From positions 1 to 64,000 of the forward strand of contig CAUYLG010005323.1 in assembly GCA_963573385.1 (NCBI GenBank): a stretch of DNA of 64,000 bases. The letters are read 5' to 3'. Below the pieces are notes generated by a model. It did no database searches, was not told the DNA's origin, and saw nothing but the letters and a program-made list of their open reading frames with translations. The DNA is from Cacajao melanocephalus. Lineage: Eukaryota; Chordata; Mammalia; Primates; Pitheciidae. Position 1 is the first letter of the stretch. The number at the start of each line of letters is the position of its first letter. Below, piece by piece: positions 12,950 through 28,299 of the stretch. Position numbers and translations under genes: made by a program.

Positions 12950-13090
12950 ACGGTGCAGTGAAAGAAGACCTGGCTTTACATTTAGTCTGACGCTGCCGAT
13001 TCCTCGCTGTTTGGCCTTGGTCTTAACTTCTCTGATCCTCATCTACAACATAGGGGTTAAGACCACCTGGACTAGATGTTTTGTGTCCAG
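12950..13090 (+). mobile_element. MIR SINE fragment
   Basis: MIR-like sequence: gctgtttggccttggtctta, acttctctgatcctcatcta, caacataggggttaagacca. Diverged, sense orientation. Confidence 0.6.
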
Positions 13091-13420
13091 CAAGTAGAGG
13101 GTGCTCAATTTATGACTACTGTTTCCTTCTTTCTCTGTTGCCCTTACCTTGAGGATGGGACTTCCTAAACTTTCCGGGCCCCCAAGGGCATTAGGAGCTG
13201 CGCGTCTTCACTATAATAGAGTCACTGACCCCAAGCAATGAGGACTAGGCTCTAGGTGTGTTTTACTGGACCTTTTCTGTTCTTTCTTGATGGGGTCCAA
13301 ATCCGGCATAGGAGGAGTGGGGAGACACAGAAATGAGCAGGTCCCATGCTGGGCAAAGCTGCCCCTTGCAGGGCTGAGCTGGGGCGGGGAGTGCCTTAGA
13401 GGCATCATGGGCCAGTCTCA

Positions 13421-13531
<111 letters not shown>

Positions 13532-15946
13532 CTACGGCACAGAGTGGGAATCCTAGTGAGGGCCCATGCAGGTGGGGGCTGAACCTGGAGACACCCCGGC
13601 AGAGGGGTGCTTGGGAGAGAGATGACTAACAAACCTCAGTCTCAGGGAAGAGGTAGGAGCAAACTGGGAGCAGTTCAGGAACATCCGAGGCAGGGACACA
13701 TTCTTCCTGGGAGAGGAAGTGGTGGGACAGGACTGTTTGCCCGAATTGCTCCTGCCTTCTTGGCTAAGCCGGCCTTGCTGTGCTTTGTCAGCCACCATGA
13801 TGGCGAGTGAGAGCCTGAGGGGTGGTGGTGGGGTTTCCAAGGGAAGTTGCCAGAATGGAAACATCTCTCTGCTTGCTCAGAGACTACCTCCTCCCGCAAT
13901 GGGGAATCCCACCTTCTCAACATGTAGGCCATGCTAGGGAAAGAGGGAGAGGGCTTTCAATCATGAAAATGTCAGATGGTAGGATTGTCTGCTGGGAATT
14001 CATTTTTCTCTGGTGCCAGATGCCTGGGCCAGTTTGTTGGTAGTCTCTGTTGGATGCTGCTTACAGGTGTTCTCTGAGGTGTGACTCCAGGATTGATGAA
14101 AGTAGACATCCTATGGGATGCCACTCTGAGATGCTGGGCGTCTGTTTAATGTCCTGCAATTACAATGCTGGGAAGAGGTCCCGGTCTCACAGAGGAGACT
14201 TGCTGTAGAAAGTAAGCAATTAGGCCCTGTGCCTTGTACAAATTGGTAGTGACAGAGCATGGCTGCCTCTGTTTCTCTGGTGGTAACCCTTTCTGCCCTG
14301 TGGACTCGGCAGGAGGAGACGAGAGCCTTTCCCTGGTGTGTCCCAGCTGCACTTGTGTCAGGGCGGGCACAGTGGCAGCTCCGAGCAGAAGCCAGGTGGT
14401 GTGTGAAGTCAGTGGTCCGGAGTCCCTGCCATGAAACCCCCGTGGTCAGGCTGGACAGCCCCTCTGTCAGCTAGCGAGGCCCGAGCCGGCCACCTGTGTC
14501 CTCCCGCCTTCTGCGTATGCTCATCAGCCTTCAAATTCTAGGCCACTGCCCAGAAAGCAGCAGACTAGTGGCCCAATGAGGGGCTTGGCCAACTTATTAG
14601 CCCTGAGGATAAGCCCAGACCCTCTGTGCAGGAGAGGAGGCAGAGGCTGGGCCCCTGAATGGTTCGTGAGACACTTCCTGATCATGATATTGGGGTCATG
14701 TGTGTAGAAAGGAGGGTCTAGATTTCTGCAACCTGAGGCTGGTGCAGGGTTAGGGCTGTCTTTGGTGGGACCTGTGACTCCCACGGCTGAGCTCCGGATG
14801 CTTCTACTTTTTAGGACTGGAACTGCCTTCTGGCTTTTACTTTTATGACAAAACAAACAGCACCTGGCCTGCCTCCTCAGGCAGGCTGGAGGCTTGTGCC
14901 TTTTTTCATCTTGCTCTCCTCTGCAGTCGGCAGGCAGAGTGCTGGGTTAGAGTGACGCGAGCCGTGATTTTCAGGCTTGAGGCAGCTCTCAAGTTGCATT
15001 AGGTTATTTCTCTGTGACTTTTTTTAAGAGGCCAAATGATTACTTCTATGGCAAGCCCATAGCAAAAAAAAACTCATAGAAGTGGGCGTTAAGAAAATAT
15101 CAGCATTAAGAAGCGGGATCTTAGAGAGTCTGAAAAGAAAATGCCAGGGAATTCCAAGAAGCCATGCAATCACTGCTCGATATCAGGCCTGTCATTTTTA
15201 GCTCCTAGGAGAGATGGAAAATTACAGGCTGTCATCGGTCAGCATCATTCATGCTTCACTGCTCTGGCACCCTGTATTCAGAGGTTACTTCATCAAAACG
15301 CAGTGGCACGGGCCATTGAACCGATGTGGGCATGTCAGTCTTGTTTCTCTGAGTCATTGTGTCCTAACAGATAACTGTGCCCTAAAGATAACTGTCAAGC
15401 TCCTCACATTTGCTGGCTGTGTGGGTTTGGTTCAGGAGATAAAGGCACGTGCCTGAATCTCAGGATAGGCCCATCAGCTGGCAGCGTGTGGACAGGAAGG
15501 TTGGGCATCTCCCTCAGAGGGGAGTGTGAAGCCAGCTGGGAAGTGGCATGTGGAGGGGCCGGAGAACACGATATCTGGGGACAGACTGGGAGGCAGCTAA
15601 AAGTTGGCCTGGGAAAGGGGGTGGGCCAGAGAGTGCTGGGAAGCACTGGAGAAGATGCCACACGTTCAAAACCTGGGTGCTGTGGGAGGTTTTGGTGGAG
15701 GAAGCCTTGTTTTTACAAATACCTTCATGTAGTCTTCTTAAAATGTGTTCAAGAAATCCTTCAGTGTAGGATATTTAGAAACAAAATTAGGATATTATTT
15801 TTAATCTCTTGCAAATAGAAACAATGCAGTAACAAACACTGTATCTTCAAGAGATTAAAATAATGTTGTAGCTCAATTTTTGTCCACATCCATGATTATG
15901 GCCTTTGGAAAAATTCTGAGAAGTTGAGTTGCTGGATCAAAAATTA

Positions 15947-16239
<293 letters not shown>

Positions 16240-16379
16240 TTACTCTTTCAGGCTTTTGGTTCACACTTCCCAACTGCTCAACGCAATGGCTATGCCAGTT
16301 GAATTTCTGGGAGCAGTTTTTGTAAGTACTGGTTTCCTTAACCCTAGCCCACAGTGATGAAAGTAGGTTTATCAAACCG

Positions 16380-16850
16380 TTTCATGCTTTTTTTGTGATA
16401 GTGCGTATCCCAGACTTTCCAGTTATGATGAGGGAAGCATCGTGCTCTAATTCCTGGTATTACGCTTTCAGTGTTTTGTAATTTAGGCAAAGGTTAACTA
16501 TTGGTTATTGGTTTTAGAGAAGTAGTTTTTATTGTATTTAAAGAATTTCCTTATATTCCTATTTTTAGGCTTTTTATTAAGAATGCCTGCTGTATTTAAT
16601 TAAATGTCTTCTCAGTATGTATTGAAAACATCCTACATTTTTTCTCTTTCCATGTGTTGGTGTTATGAATGACGTTGACTGATTTCCTGACAGTGAACCA
16701 TCGTTGCATCCTGGGAATGTGTTCCCTGCTTGAGAATTTAGACACATATTGGACTCTACGTCTTTTTCTTTGTGTGTGTGTGTGTGTTTTGGGGGTGGGG
16801 TAGGGTATTCTGTGTATCATTTTAATCATGTTTACACACATGCGTCACTC
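16380..16850 (-). mobile_element. Old L1M ORF2 fragment
   Basis: The plus strand is a degraded reverse complement of L1 ORF2. The segment gaccatcg-type gtgaaccatcgttgcatcct is the diagnostic landmark. A (TG)n tract at 16771-16787 lies inside. It continues in the same orientation from about 17395. Confidence 0.65.
16771..16787. repeat. (TG)n microsatellite
   Basis: Eight uninterrupted TG dinucleotides followed by T-rich sequence. Confidence 0.9.
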
Positions 16851-17394
16851 CCATTTTAAAATAAATTATCCTTGCATAACATGCCTGGATTTGTATGTTA
16901 GACAAGGACATGGGGCGAAGTCGTTGTCTGGATTCCAGTCATTCCTGCAGCCAAAACCAACGCTTCACAATTATTCATTTTTTAAAATCACAAGCCATGT
17001 GGTTTCAAGGCACTTTAATTTGAATTCAATTAAAAAGAATTTAACAAGTCTCCTTTTCCCAAACAAAACTGTATTCTACTATTTTTCTTAGGAGCTCAGT
17101 GAATATAAACATTAAATTTCAATATAAAATCTTTAGAAACACCTTAAAACTGTTTAAACAGTGGTAGTTTGCATCTCTTTGTTTGTCATCACCGAGCCCA
17201 TGAAATTCAAAGCCAGACAAATCCTTGCACTACTAAGAGTCATAAGCCTGAACATCTGAAACAATAGCCTCAGTCAAAGCTTTGGAATCCAGTAAGAATC
17301 AGGAAAGGAGTGGGATTCAGAACACCCGAGCACAAACCAGCACAACCCCACAAAACATGTTCAATTTGAGTTTTCATCCTGGACTCTCTTTCTA
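16851..17394. other. Non-L1 segment between two parts of one L1M
   Basis: About 540 bp that I cannot place on L1 although it separates collinear antisense L1M pieces. AT-rich, with no long ORF, A-tail or obvious terminal repeat. It may be an unrecognised inserted repeat or very diverged L1. Confidence 0.35.
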
Positions 17395-17769
17395 ACAGCG
17401 TGTTGGAATTAAAAACAGAATTCTACCCCTGTATTTATAAGTGAGATTAGTCTACAGTTTTATTTTTATACTATTTTAAATCAGGTTTTATCATTACAAT
17501 TACACTGGCTATTTAAAACAAACTAAGGAACTGTATGTTTTCACCCTATGGCCTTGGGATAGTTTAAATGAAATTATCTGTATTTGGGGACTTGACAAAA
17601 CTCAGCTGTACATTTTTCTATAGTAGAGTTTTCTTGAAAAAAATCCATGGTACTTGCTCTAGTTCAATTTTCTCTTTTCATAAGTTAGTTAATTTTTACA
17701 TTTTGCAAGCATTCACTCATTTCCTCTAGGTTCTAACATTTGTTGCCTTAGAGTTGCAATGTAGTGTTG

Positions 17770-18170
<401 letters not shown>

Positions 18171-19050
18171 TGAAGAATTAATATTCTGAGGGATTAATCT
18201 TTTTTGTTTTGCTTTCTATTCATTTCAGTCTCTATTCTTTCTTGCCACTTTTGTTCTCTTTCAATTTCTTAGAACAAATATTCCTTTTCAGGCTTTTAAG
18301 CCACAGATATTCCTTGGTACAGCCCTCTCTGCATCCTGTTAGTTTTGATACAAAATAGTCTCTCTTTTATTGCTTTTGAGACCATTGGTAGTTTTCCTTT
18401 TTTAATTTCCTCTTTGACCCAATAGATATATCCAGGAATGTTTTCTTAATTATCAGAAAATATAGCCTACAACATCTACTTTTACAAAAATTTAAAGTTT
18501 CTTTAGTGATATACTTTTTTATATGTGGACATATTAAATTCTATGGGACGGATGAAAGGTTTTCTATATTAAACCAAACTTCTTGTTTATATTATTCAAT
18601 TTTCCTGTCATCCTGTTTCCTTTGTGTGTACTAGTTATATTTTAAATCAAGCTCCTATGTTAATCACTCTTGTTTTATGTATTCGCTGTTTGATATAGAT
18701 CAGCTATTCCCTGCTTAGTGCTCTGAACCCTAAATCCCACACTGCCTGACACCAGCACTCCCGTGTGCTTTTTGTTCACCTGTCATCGCTATTCTCACCC
18801 CTTTAAGGGCAACCTTTTATTATCACTTTATGTGTGTTTCTTGGAAAAAAGTTATTGCTAGTTTTCCTTCTTTTCTTTTTAAACCCAATCTGTTCAACTC
18901 TGCATTTAACTGGAGAATTCAGTCATATTTGGTGTAATGAGATATTCACTTCTCAACAACCAATTTCAAACAACATTCTCTGTATCCTCTCTTATCCCAA
19001 TAAAGTGAAGTTCTGAGTATTTTTACTTCCCCTTTCTGCATACTCCCTAT

Positions 19051-19329
19051 TTTATTTTTTCAGTCTGTCACTCAGGCTGGAGTACAGTGGCATGATCTCA
19101 ACTTACTGCAGCCTCCACCTTCTAGGCTCAAGCACTTCTCCTGCCTCAGCTGATTAAGTAGCTAGGACTACAGGTGCGTCATCACGTCTGGCTCATTACT
19201 GTGTTTTTTTGTAGAGACGTGGTTCTGCTAGGTTGCCCAGGCTGGTCTCGAACTTCTGAGCTCAAGTAATCCTCCTGCCTCAGCCTCTCAAAGTGCTAGG
19301 ATTACAGGTATGAGCCACTGCACCTGGCT
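19051..19329 (-). mobile_element. Alu element, diverged
   Basis: ttttttcagtctgtcactca then the Alu body in reverse complement, ending gagccactgcacctggct. Substitution-rich, probably AluJ-like. Confidence 0.92.
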
Positions 19330-19986
19330 CCTGCTCTTATGTTTACTGAAATAATTTATCTTTAGTTACAGCTTGGTATCAGAATTTATCTTTCATGGTC
19401 TCTCTTCGAATTGGAATGTCCTCACCTAACACTTATTGTACACTTCCAGAGAGTCTCTCCTCACCCATTTTACTTTTAATTTTAGATCTTCCTCTCCTGC
19501 TTCATTACTTACCACTATCTTTGTCCACCTTGATGTCTCCCATCTGGGTCATTTGATGTTTGTCTGGTATCTTTCCTTAGGTGTGGCCCATGAGTGATGG
19601 GCTCCCTGAGTTCCTCCCTACTGATATATCTTTCTTTTGTCCTGACAGGTAAATGATGTCTTGCTTGGGAATAGAACTCTTGGAGCATGTAGATGTGATT
19701 CCACGGTCTTCCAGCTACTATTGCAGGTGAGAAGTCCACTGTCCATTTGATTAATTTTTCTTAAAATTTGGAGTTCTGGAACTTTATCGCTAGTGAAGAG
19801 ATGTGTCATTTCTCATCACTTTAGCCAGGGACTTGTAGATCCCTTTTAATCTACAAGATTACGTTTCTTCAACTTGGATATTTTATCGGAAACTTATTTA
19901 ATGTTTGACTCCATTCTTAGAGTTATCTTTTCTTCCCACTTCACATCTCAGCCTCTTCATGGGTTTGCTCTGTGATTTGAGAGAGC

Positions 19987-20288
19987 TTTTTGTTTTTTTT
20001 TTTGTTTGTTTGTTTTTTGAGACAGACAGAGTCTTGCTCTGCTGCCCAGGGTGGAGTGCAGTGGCACTCCTCGCTCACTGCAACCTCTGCCACCTGGGTT
20101 CACTCGATTTTCCTGCCTCCTGAGTAGCTGGGACTACAGGTGCGCACCATCAAGCCCAGCTAATTTTAAATATAGATGGGGGTTTCACTATGTTGGCCAG
20201 GCTGGTCTCAAACTCCTGACCTCGGGTGATCTGCCTGCTTTGGCCTCCCAAAATGCTGGGATTACAGGCATGAGCCACCGCACCTGGT
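19987..20288 (-). mobile_element. Alu element
   Basis: A T-rich (tttg)n tail on the plus strand, then gagacagacagagtcttgct and the reverse-complement body, with a deletion in the right arm, to gagccaccgcacctggtc. Confidence 0.93.
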
Positions 20289-21497
20289 CACATTTTTCAA
20301 TGCATCTATTACAGTTTTAAACTGGGAAATCATTTTTGTTGTTTTTTGGTGGCCCTTGAATTTTCTGAAATGCTTTCTCATTTTTTGTTGGTATTTCTGG
20401 CAGCCGTATTTCTTTGGGCTGGTGCTCTGTTCTGAATGACCTTTATTCTGGCGTCCAGGCTCTCTGATAGGTTATTACTACTTTTTGTTAGCTCACTGGG
20501 CCCAAGAATGGTTGGCAGCATCCCCTGAGTGACAATGGCCTCAGTGTATAGAAACTGAAGTCATGAGTGGTGCAGAGGCGCAGGTAGGTGGTCAGTCCCT
20601 AGGAGGAAGCTTCTCCAGACCCTGGTCTATCTGCCCTCTTGCCAGTCTTGGTTCCAGAGGGCTCTGGAGGGGAGTTAGCTCCATTTGCAACTCTTCTCAC
20701 CTGGGGTTCTGAGAGAGAGAGAGAGACCCAATCTCCAGAGGGATCCATTATATAGAATGAATTAACTTTTCTCCTGTGCACCCAGAATAGTTCTATGTAC
20801 CAACTTTGGGAGAATTGAGAAAACAGGTATACAAATCACTTTTTATAAGGCTCAGTCCTCTTATGATGGGCAAGGCTTGGCAGGGCAGACTCAAATTACT
20901 CAAGTCAGGGTTGCTATTGACCTTTCCTGGCTGATAGGGGAAGGAGTTCCACGGATCTCTGGAGCCCAGGCTCTACCTGAGGGAGTGCTAGATGTTTGGG
21001 CTCCAGGGCCACATTGTCCAGGGTGGACCATAGGCAAATTTTGGAACTTTTCTATATCCTAGCACGCTGTGAGCATTTAGTAAGTGGGCTTTTGTTTGTT
21101 TGTTTATGGATGTAATTGATGCTGCCTCTCCTCCTTCACTGGCCAACATCTTCTGCTTGCTTTGACGCTATTCTCCAACTTCCCTTCTCACTTTTAGACG
21201 CCAGAGCCTCATTCTGTTGGGACCCAGGAGCTATTGGCTTGAGAGAGGCAGGATTGTGGGGACTGGGTGCCACGTTCTGGGTGTTGTGAAGCCAGAGTCC
21301 TATTCATCATCATCACTGCTGTCTTTAATTGCCTGTGAGGGGCATTGGGCTGAGGCTGTTTCCTACTCTCTCCTTGAGCCTTTAGGGATGTATTTTGGAT
21401 AAATGTAATTCACCACCCAGGGAAGCAGGAGATTCTTATTTTATAGGAAGAGAGTTCTTCTCTCAGTGGAGTGTGGGCATCAGCCTCCATGTGCTCA

Positions 21498-21800
<303 letters not shown>

Positions 21801-22502
21801 TTAGTTGTCGATAATGTTCCTTATTTTCCTGCTTGTTTTACTTAAAGGGACCTGGACCAACGTGGCAAAAGTCTGAACACAGAGGTTAAGTTTTTCACTC
21901 AGGAACCAGCTCTAGGGTTCCCTCCCTCTTCCTGGAAGCCTTATATCCTCAGCATCCTTCCCTAGACTACTTTGTGGCCTGGATTCTAGCCTAGATTCTG
22001 GTGAGTTGGTCCTTCCTCCTAGGTCATCTTTCCTCCTGGGTCATCTGAGGTGGACTTTGAGATCATCCATTATCATCACCCCTATCAATCTTTGTTCTAC
22101 TCTGAGCAGTTTCTATCTTGCATAGCCTTTGACTGGCGCCTCTGGGACTCAGATGATAGCGTCAGCAGATGTGCTCTTTTTTAACTGCAATACTGCTATC
22201 CCCTGACGATATAGCTTCTCCTATGGCCCTGTCAAATGAAAGCTGTTTTCTACTTCTTATAATACAGATCACCCACTCAAAAACTCTGTTCTATAATGCT
22301 CACGTCACTAGACTATGGCCCCCTGCTCTTCTTCCTGTCACTGGTCAACATTCTAGTCACTCCCTTTGCTCACTGTCATCTTCTCTACCACTCCCTTGGC
22401 CACTAAGTTTGGTGCCTTCAAATCCACTTGGAAGATTCATCCAAAGCCCTCCTTTCTTAGTTCCTTCTTGGTTTCAATGATCTCTTCTTCCTCCCCACCT
22501 CA

Positions 22503-22544
22503 GCTGCTGTAACTTAGACTTGGGCTGCTGTAACTTAGACTTGG
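22503..22544. repeat. Tandem duplication, 21 bp x 2
   Basis: gctgctgtaacttagacttgg is repeated exactly, head to tail, starting at 22503 and 22524. Confidence 0.9.
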
Positions 22545-22588
22545 GTTTATTTCACCCACCTATATTCTAGTATTCTAGTCTTTCCAAT

Positions 22589-22614
22589 GGGGTGGGTGGT
22601 GGGGGGGTGGGGGG
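22589..22614 (+). other. G-rich tract with G-quadruplex potential
   Basis: Plus strand reads ggggtgggtggt then ggggggg, t, gggggg: at least four G-runs of three or more within 26 bases. On the FSTL4 transcript this is C-rich, so any quadruplex would form on the non-template strand of plus transcription only. Confidence 0.7.
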
Positions 22615-23559
22615 AGAAAAACTGCATCATCTCTGCCTCCATTGGTCAAAACATTTCTAAAGAAGTAAGTTTTACCAAGTTTCTGACTTCATGCCAAATT
22701 CAGAGATCATTAAGATTCCACATGATTAACTCTACCCTTACCTCACGTGGCCTCCCACCGCCCTGGCTTCTCCTCTTCATTCTGACTTCATCTTTGACCT
22801 TTGATCTCTTCTCTCTTTCTACATCCTTTTACTGGCATGTCACAGCTTCTAATAACCACCTATATCTTGATGACTCTAGAATTCATTCATCTGTTGATGA
22901 TCTCAACCTAATGTATGCAGAATTAAACTCTTGATTTTTCCCACCCTGCTGAAATATATCTCTTCTCTACTCATCACCAGCTTTGAAGTCTCCCTTTACT
23001 ATCTTGCTTTAATGAAAAACTCTCGTCCTCTAAGCCTTAAGTAGAGAATGTTTTTATTTTCATATCCCAAGTCCTTTGTGGCCTCCAGCTACCTATATTT
23101 GCTCCTGCCAGCTTCTCTTCATTCACCAAAGGCTTTAGCACCGGACACTGTCTTCCTCTACCCAGAGCTTCCTAACCCATCAGTAATGATACCATCTTGA
23201 CAACACATTCTCCTCCAGCTATCCTGTTAATTTTTACTCTTCATAGCAAAAATCCCCTAAAGTTTGGACTTTAGCTATTCTCTCTCCTTTCTGTTTAACC
23301 TTCTTCCCATTGGATTTCATACTCTTATTCTGAGGTGGTATGGAGCAGGAGTCTGGAGAACTTAAACCAAAAATCACTCAAATTCAGGACAGAATTTTTC
23401 ACACAGTCTCAATGTGCTGAGGAGCAAGGCTATTGCAGGGAAGAGACCCGATCCTGGTGAACAAGCCCTAGGATTAAGGGTAAATCAGAGGCAGGCTGAG
23501 TCCTACAAAAGCTTCAACTCAGTTTCTACTCTCTGCCTAGCAGAGGAAAGTGTAATTTT

Positions 23560-25350
23560 CTATATAGAGCATTTGGCATTAAAAAATTACTAGGCATTCT
23601 ATGACTGAAAAATATAATGATGTAATACCTGAAATAAGAACTTAATTAAAAGGTTTATTAGAAACAGAATATAGGTTGATAGAACATGTTCCAGATTGAA
23701 GTAGAAACAGACATGTGGGATGCAAATGAAAGTCCTAACTTTCTTTTAAGCAGAGTTCCCAAAGAAGAGGTGAGAGAGAAAAAGAGGCAGCAGAACATTT
23801 GAAAAAAATAATGGCTGACGTTTTTTCAATCTGATGAAAGGTATCAATACACATATTCTTTGTAAATTCCAAATCATAATAAATAAATACAAAGAATACC
23901 ATATGCACACACATCATAAAATGCTAAAGACCACAGAGAAAAATAAGACTGACCATTGACCTATCATCAACAAAAATAACTGAAGATCATGAAATGCTAC
24001 CTTAGATACCTTAAAATGCTGAAAGGAAAGAACTGCTAACATAAAATTCTATACCCAGTGAAAAATAGAAAGTAAAGATATTTATTTGTTGGTTTAGAGA
24101 CAGAGTCTCCCTGTGTTGCCCAGGCTGGTGCAATCTCAGCCTCCTGGGTTCAAGTCATTCTCCTGCCTTAGCCTCCTGAGTAGCTGGGATTACAGTTGTG
24201 TGCCACCATGCCTGACTAATTTTTGTATTTTTAGTAGAGATGATGGGGCTTCACCATGTTGGTCAGACTGGTCTCAAACTCCTGACCTCAGGTGATCCAT
24301 CCACCTCAGCCCCCCAAAGTCCTGAGATTTTAGGTATGAACCACTGTGCCTGGCCTGAGAAACAGAAAGTAAAGGTATTTGAAAAGAAAAACTGTGAGAA
24401 CCTGTTGCCAACAGATGTCCAATCAAAGTTGGTGTTAGAACTATTCAGGAACAAATGGCAAATGTGTGGGTGAATATAAATTAATGTCCTGTGGGGTTAA
24501 ATTACATATACAGTTAAAATTCATTACCACAACAATGCAAAAGTAAGGGGGGGTTGAAGGAGTTAAAGTGTTTTAAGGTTCTATCATTATTGGCGATATG
24601 AAGTAACAGTTTGTATGAGACTGTATGGATGCAGTAACATGTTATAATCACTATGATGTAATCACTATGATGTTAACAACATAAGAGAGTGCATTGTTAA
24701 CAATAGAAAAAAATGTTTGCCAAATCCACAAGAAAGCAACATAAACAAGTAGGTCAAAAAAAAGTAAGATAGTAGACAAAAATCATCTATGTAATTAATT
24801 ACATTAAATATAAATGGATTAAATATTCCAAGTAAAAGACTAAGATGATTAAACTAGATAAAAACTACACATGGCTTTATAAAAGAGCACCTTACATATA
24901 ATGACATAGAAAGGTTGAAAGTAAAAGAATGGAAAAAATATACCATGAGAACACTAACAAAAATAAATCTGATTTAGCTATACTAGTGTTAGACAATAGA
25001 TTTTCAGGCAAGCAGCATTACCAGAGATAAAGGGGGATATTTGGTAAGAATAAAAGGAAAATGATAGAACTTTGAGAAATAAAGCTACAACCATAGTGGA
25101 AGATGTTAACACATCTCTTTGCAGCTGATGGACTAAACAGACAAGAAAATCATCAAGGATAAAAGATCTGAACAACACAATGAACCAAGTAGACATAATT
25201 GACACATACATAGAATACGTATGTAACATCAGTATGCACATTCTTTTAAAGTGCACATGGAACATTTACCAAAATTGATTATAAGCTCAGTCGTAAAACA
25301 GGCTTCAATAAATCTCAAAGGACTGACATTACAGAGTATGTTCTCTGGCC
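23560..25350 (+). mobile_element. Old L1M/HAL1-like fragment, split by an Alu
   Basis: Sense L1M landmarks in order: aacataaaattctatacccag (near 24035), aatataaatggattaaatat (near 24808), gaaaggttgaaagtaaaaga (near 24908), and aaagtgcacatggaacattt (near 25248). No long reading frame survives. The Alu at about 24084-24363 interrupts it. Confidence 0.75.
24084..24363 (-). mobile_element. Alu element with readable target-site duplication
   Basis: Reverse-complement Alu with a deletion near its start (gcccaggctggtgcaatctc). It is flanked by a 17-bp duplication, agaaagtaaagatattt at 24067-24083 and the same with one change at 24364-24380, showing insertion into the L1M. Confidence 0.93.
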
Positions 25351-26559
25351 AGGGGAATCAATAACAAAGAGACAGACAGTTAGAACATGTCCCGTTATAT
25401 TTGCCAAGAGAAACATGACCCTACTTATTTCCAACTTTCTTCAAACAACAGGCCTTTTTACTGGGGAAACTGAGCATTGTTGAAGAGATCCAATTCTGCT
25501 GACAGGTCTCACTTTAAATTTACACCCACAATTCTTAAGTGGTCCTTCATTGTTGCCCAGCAGTCCTATCATATTTGCCTGGCCAGTTCAGTCTTATGTT
25601 CAACTTTTACCTATCTCTTCAAACCTCCAGCCTTGACCGAGACAAAGCAACTCAAAAAGAAGTTAATGTAACTACCAGCCATTGTACCATCTATTTGTAC
25701 TTGGGCCTGAATGTAAAATGTTTCATTTCCTCCTATTGTAATGAAAGAATGTGATTTTATCTGGGGCTAGATCTCTGCTTGTGTGCTTTGGATTTCATTG
25801 ACTCCTGCCTAGAGTCAATGCAGGATGAGGATACAGGAAAGAAAGAGAAGAATTGTGGAAGCAGTTATTCTCAGTAGTGTACAATGCTGTAATGTCAGCT
25901 ACTTTTAAAAAGTTCTTTTGGCATTCCCTTCCAGACACTGACTCATTTGTTTACATTTACTCCCCTTTATGGCAAAACCCTTCCATATGATTGCCTGTAT
26001 TCACCATCTCCATTTCCTCACCTATGATTCTAACTTGAATACACTCCAGCAGGCTTGCATTCCACCATTATCCTATCTGTTCCTGTCAAGGTGATCCATG
26101 ACTCTATGGTACCCAAACCAATGGTCGGTTCTCATTCTTCATAAAATACACATGCTCATCACAGCATAACTCTACCTTGAAACACACTCTTCTCTTAGCT
26201 TCAGGAATATCTCTCTTTCTCCTAATTTTCTTCCTACCTTTCAGGCTACTCCTCCCTGGTCTCCTTTGTTGGTTTCTTCTCTCCTTACTGATCTTTAAAT
26301 GTTGGAGTGCTCAGGCCTCCAACCTTGACCTCTTCTCTGTCTATACCACCTCTTGGTGATTTCATCTAGTTTTGTTGATTAATACAGTTCATATGGTGAC
26401 AATACCCGAAGAGGTATCTCTAGCTCAGGCCTCTCCTTTGACTCCAGATCTGTTTATCTAACTGCTTACTTGATTTCTCTACTTACACATCTAATAGCAT
26501 TTTAAACTTAAATCACCCCCACATCTTCTCCCTGCCTTGCCCAAAGTAGTTTCATACTG

Positions 26560-27000
26560 CTGCAGAAACCAGTTACTGGAGATACGATGGCTTTAGTCAA
26601 CACATTTATTCTCTTACAGCTCTGGAGACCAGAAAGCTAAAATCAAATAAACTGGCACCCCTTCTAGAGGCTCTAGGGCAGAGTATGTTTCCATGCCTTT
26701 TTTCCAGTCTCCAGAGCTGCATTTCTTTTATTCCTTGGCTTCTGGCCCCTTCCTCCATCTTCAAAGCTAGCAATACAGTATCTTGTTTCAGTTCTCACAT
26801 TGCCTTTTTTACCGATGCACTCAAATTTTTCTTTACCTCTCTCTTATGAGGACATTTGTGATTGCATTTAGGGCCCATCCAGGTAATCCAGGATAATCTC
26901 ATTTAAAAATCCTTCCATCTGCAATCTAAGGTGACATCCACAGGTTCTGCAGATTAAGATGTGGACATTTTGAGGGCTATTATTTAGTCTACCACCCATT
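26560..27000 (-). mobile_element. LTR-like repeat (same family as 3367-3717), antisense
   Basis: The plus strand reads cacatttattctcttacagc, then tctggagaccagaaagctaa. This is the reverse complement of the gagaaataaat end of the 3.4-kb element and of its other conserved stretches (tatgaggacatttgtgattg). Diverged. MaLR-like by eye. Confidence 0.5.
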
Positions 27001-27135
27001 GTAAAAGGCATCACCCTTCTACAGTTGCTTAAGTTAAAAGAGAACTCTAACTTGAATCTTTTTTCTCTCAAGCCTTATATTCAGTCTATCAGAAAATCTT
27101 TCAGGCTTCCTATTTAAAATATGTCGAGAAACTGA

Positions 27136-27469
<334 letters not shown>

Positions 27470-27905
27470 CATTTGTTTTTAACATAGCCGCCAGGTTGAT
27501 TGATTCTTTAAAGATCTGAGTCTGGATCAATCCCTTGATGAAAGCCCTTCTGTGACTTTCTCACTGAAATGTCCTCACTTTGGGCTTTGTTCTAGGTCCT
27601 GACTGGCCTCCAAGGCTCCGAGTGAGTTGGCCCTACCCCTTATCACTGTGCCTGCTCTCAGAGTCTCGGTCCTACTTGGCGTTTCATTCACCTCCAGGGA
27701 GAATAGTCTTCCTGTTCCCCTTTTGCTTTGAACCTGGTTTTTCATAGCCCTTATTACTTACAGTTCTCTCAAATTCTGATTTGTGGTCTGCTCCCCAACT
27801 AGCATATGAGTTCTAGGGACATTATTGCTCATTCACGGCCGTTTCCCTACATAGTAGACAATAAATACTTAATGAATAATTACACTTGAATCTTTTATCC
27901 CTTCA

Positions 27906-28211
<306 letters not shown>

Positions 28212-28299
28212 TCAACATCTCTGCGTATCCTCTCTCCTGACCCTCCTCTGTGCCTTTCCCCCCCTTAGAATCCTTTGGATCCACAGAACAGGGCACCCA

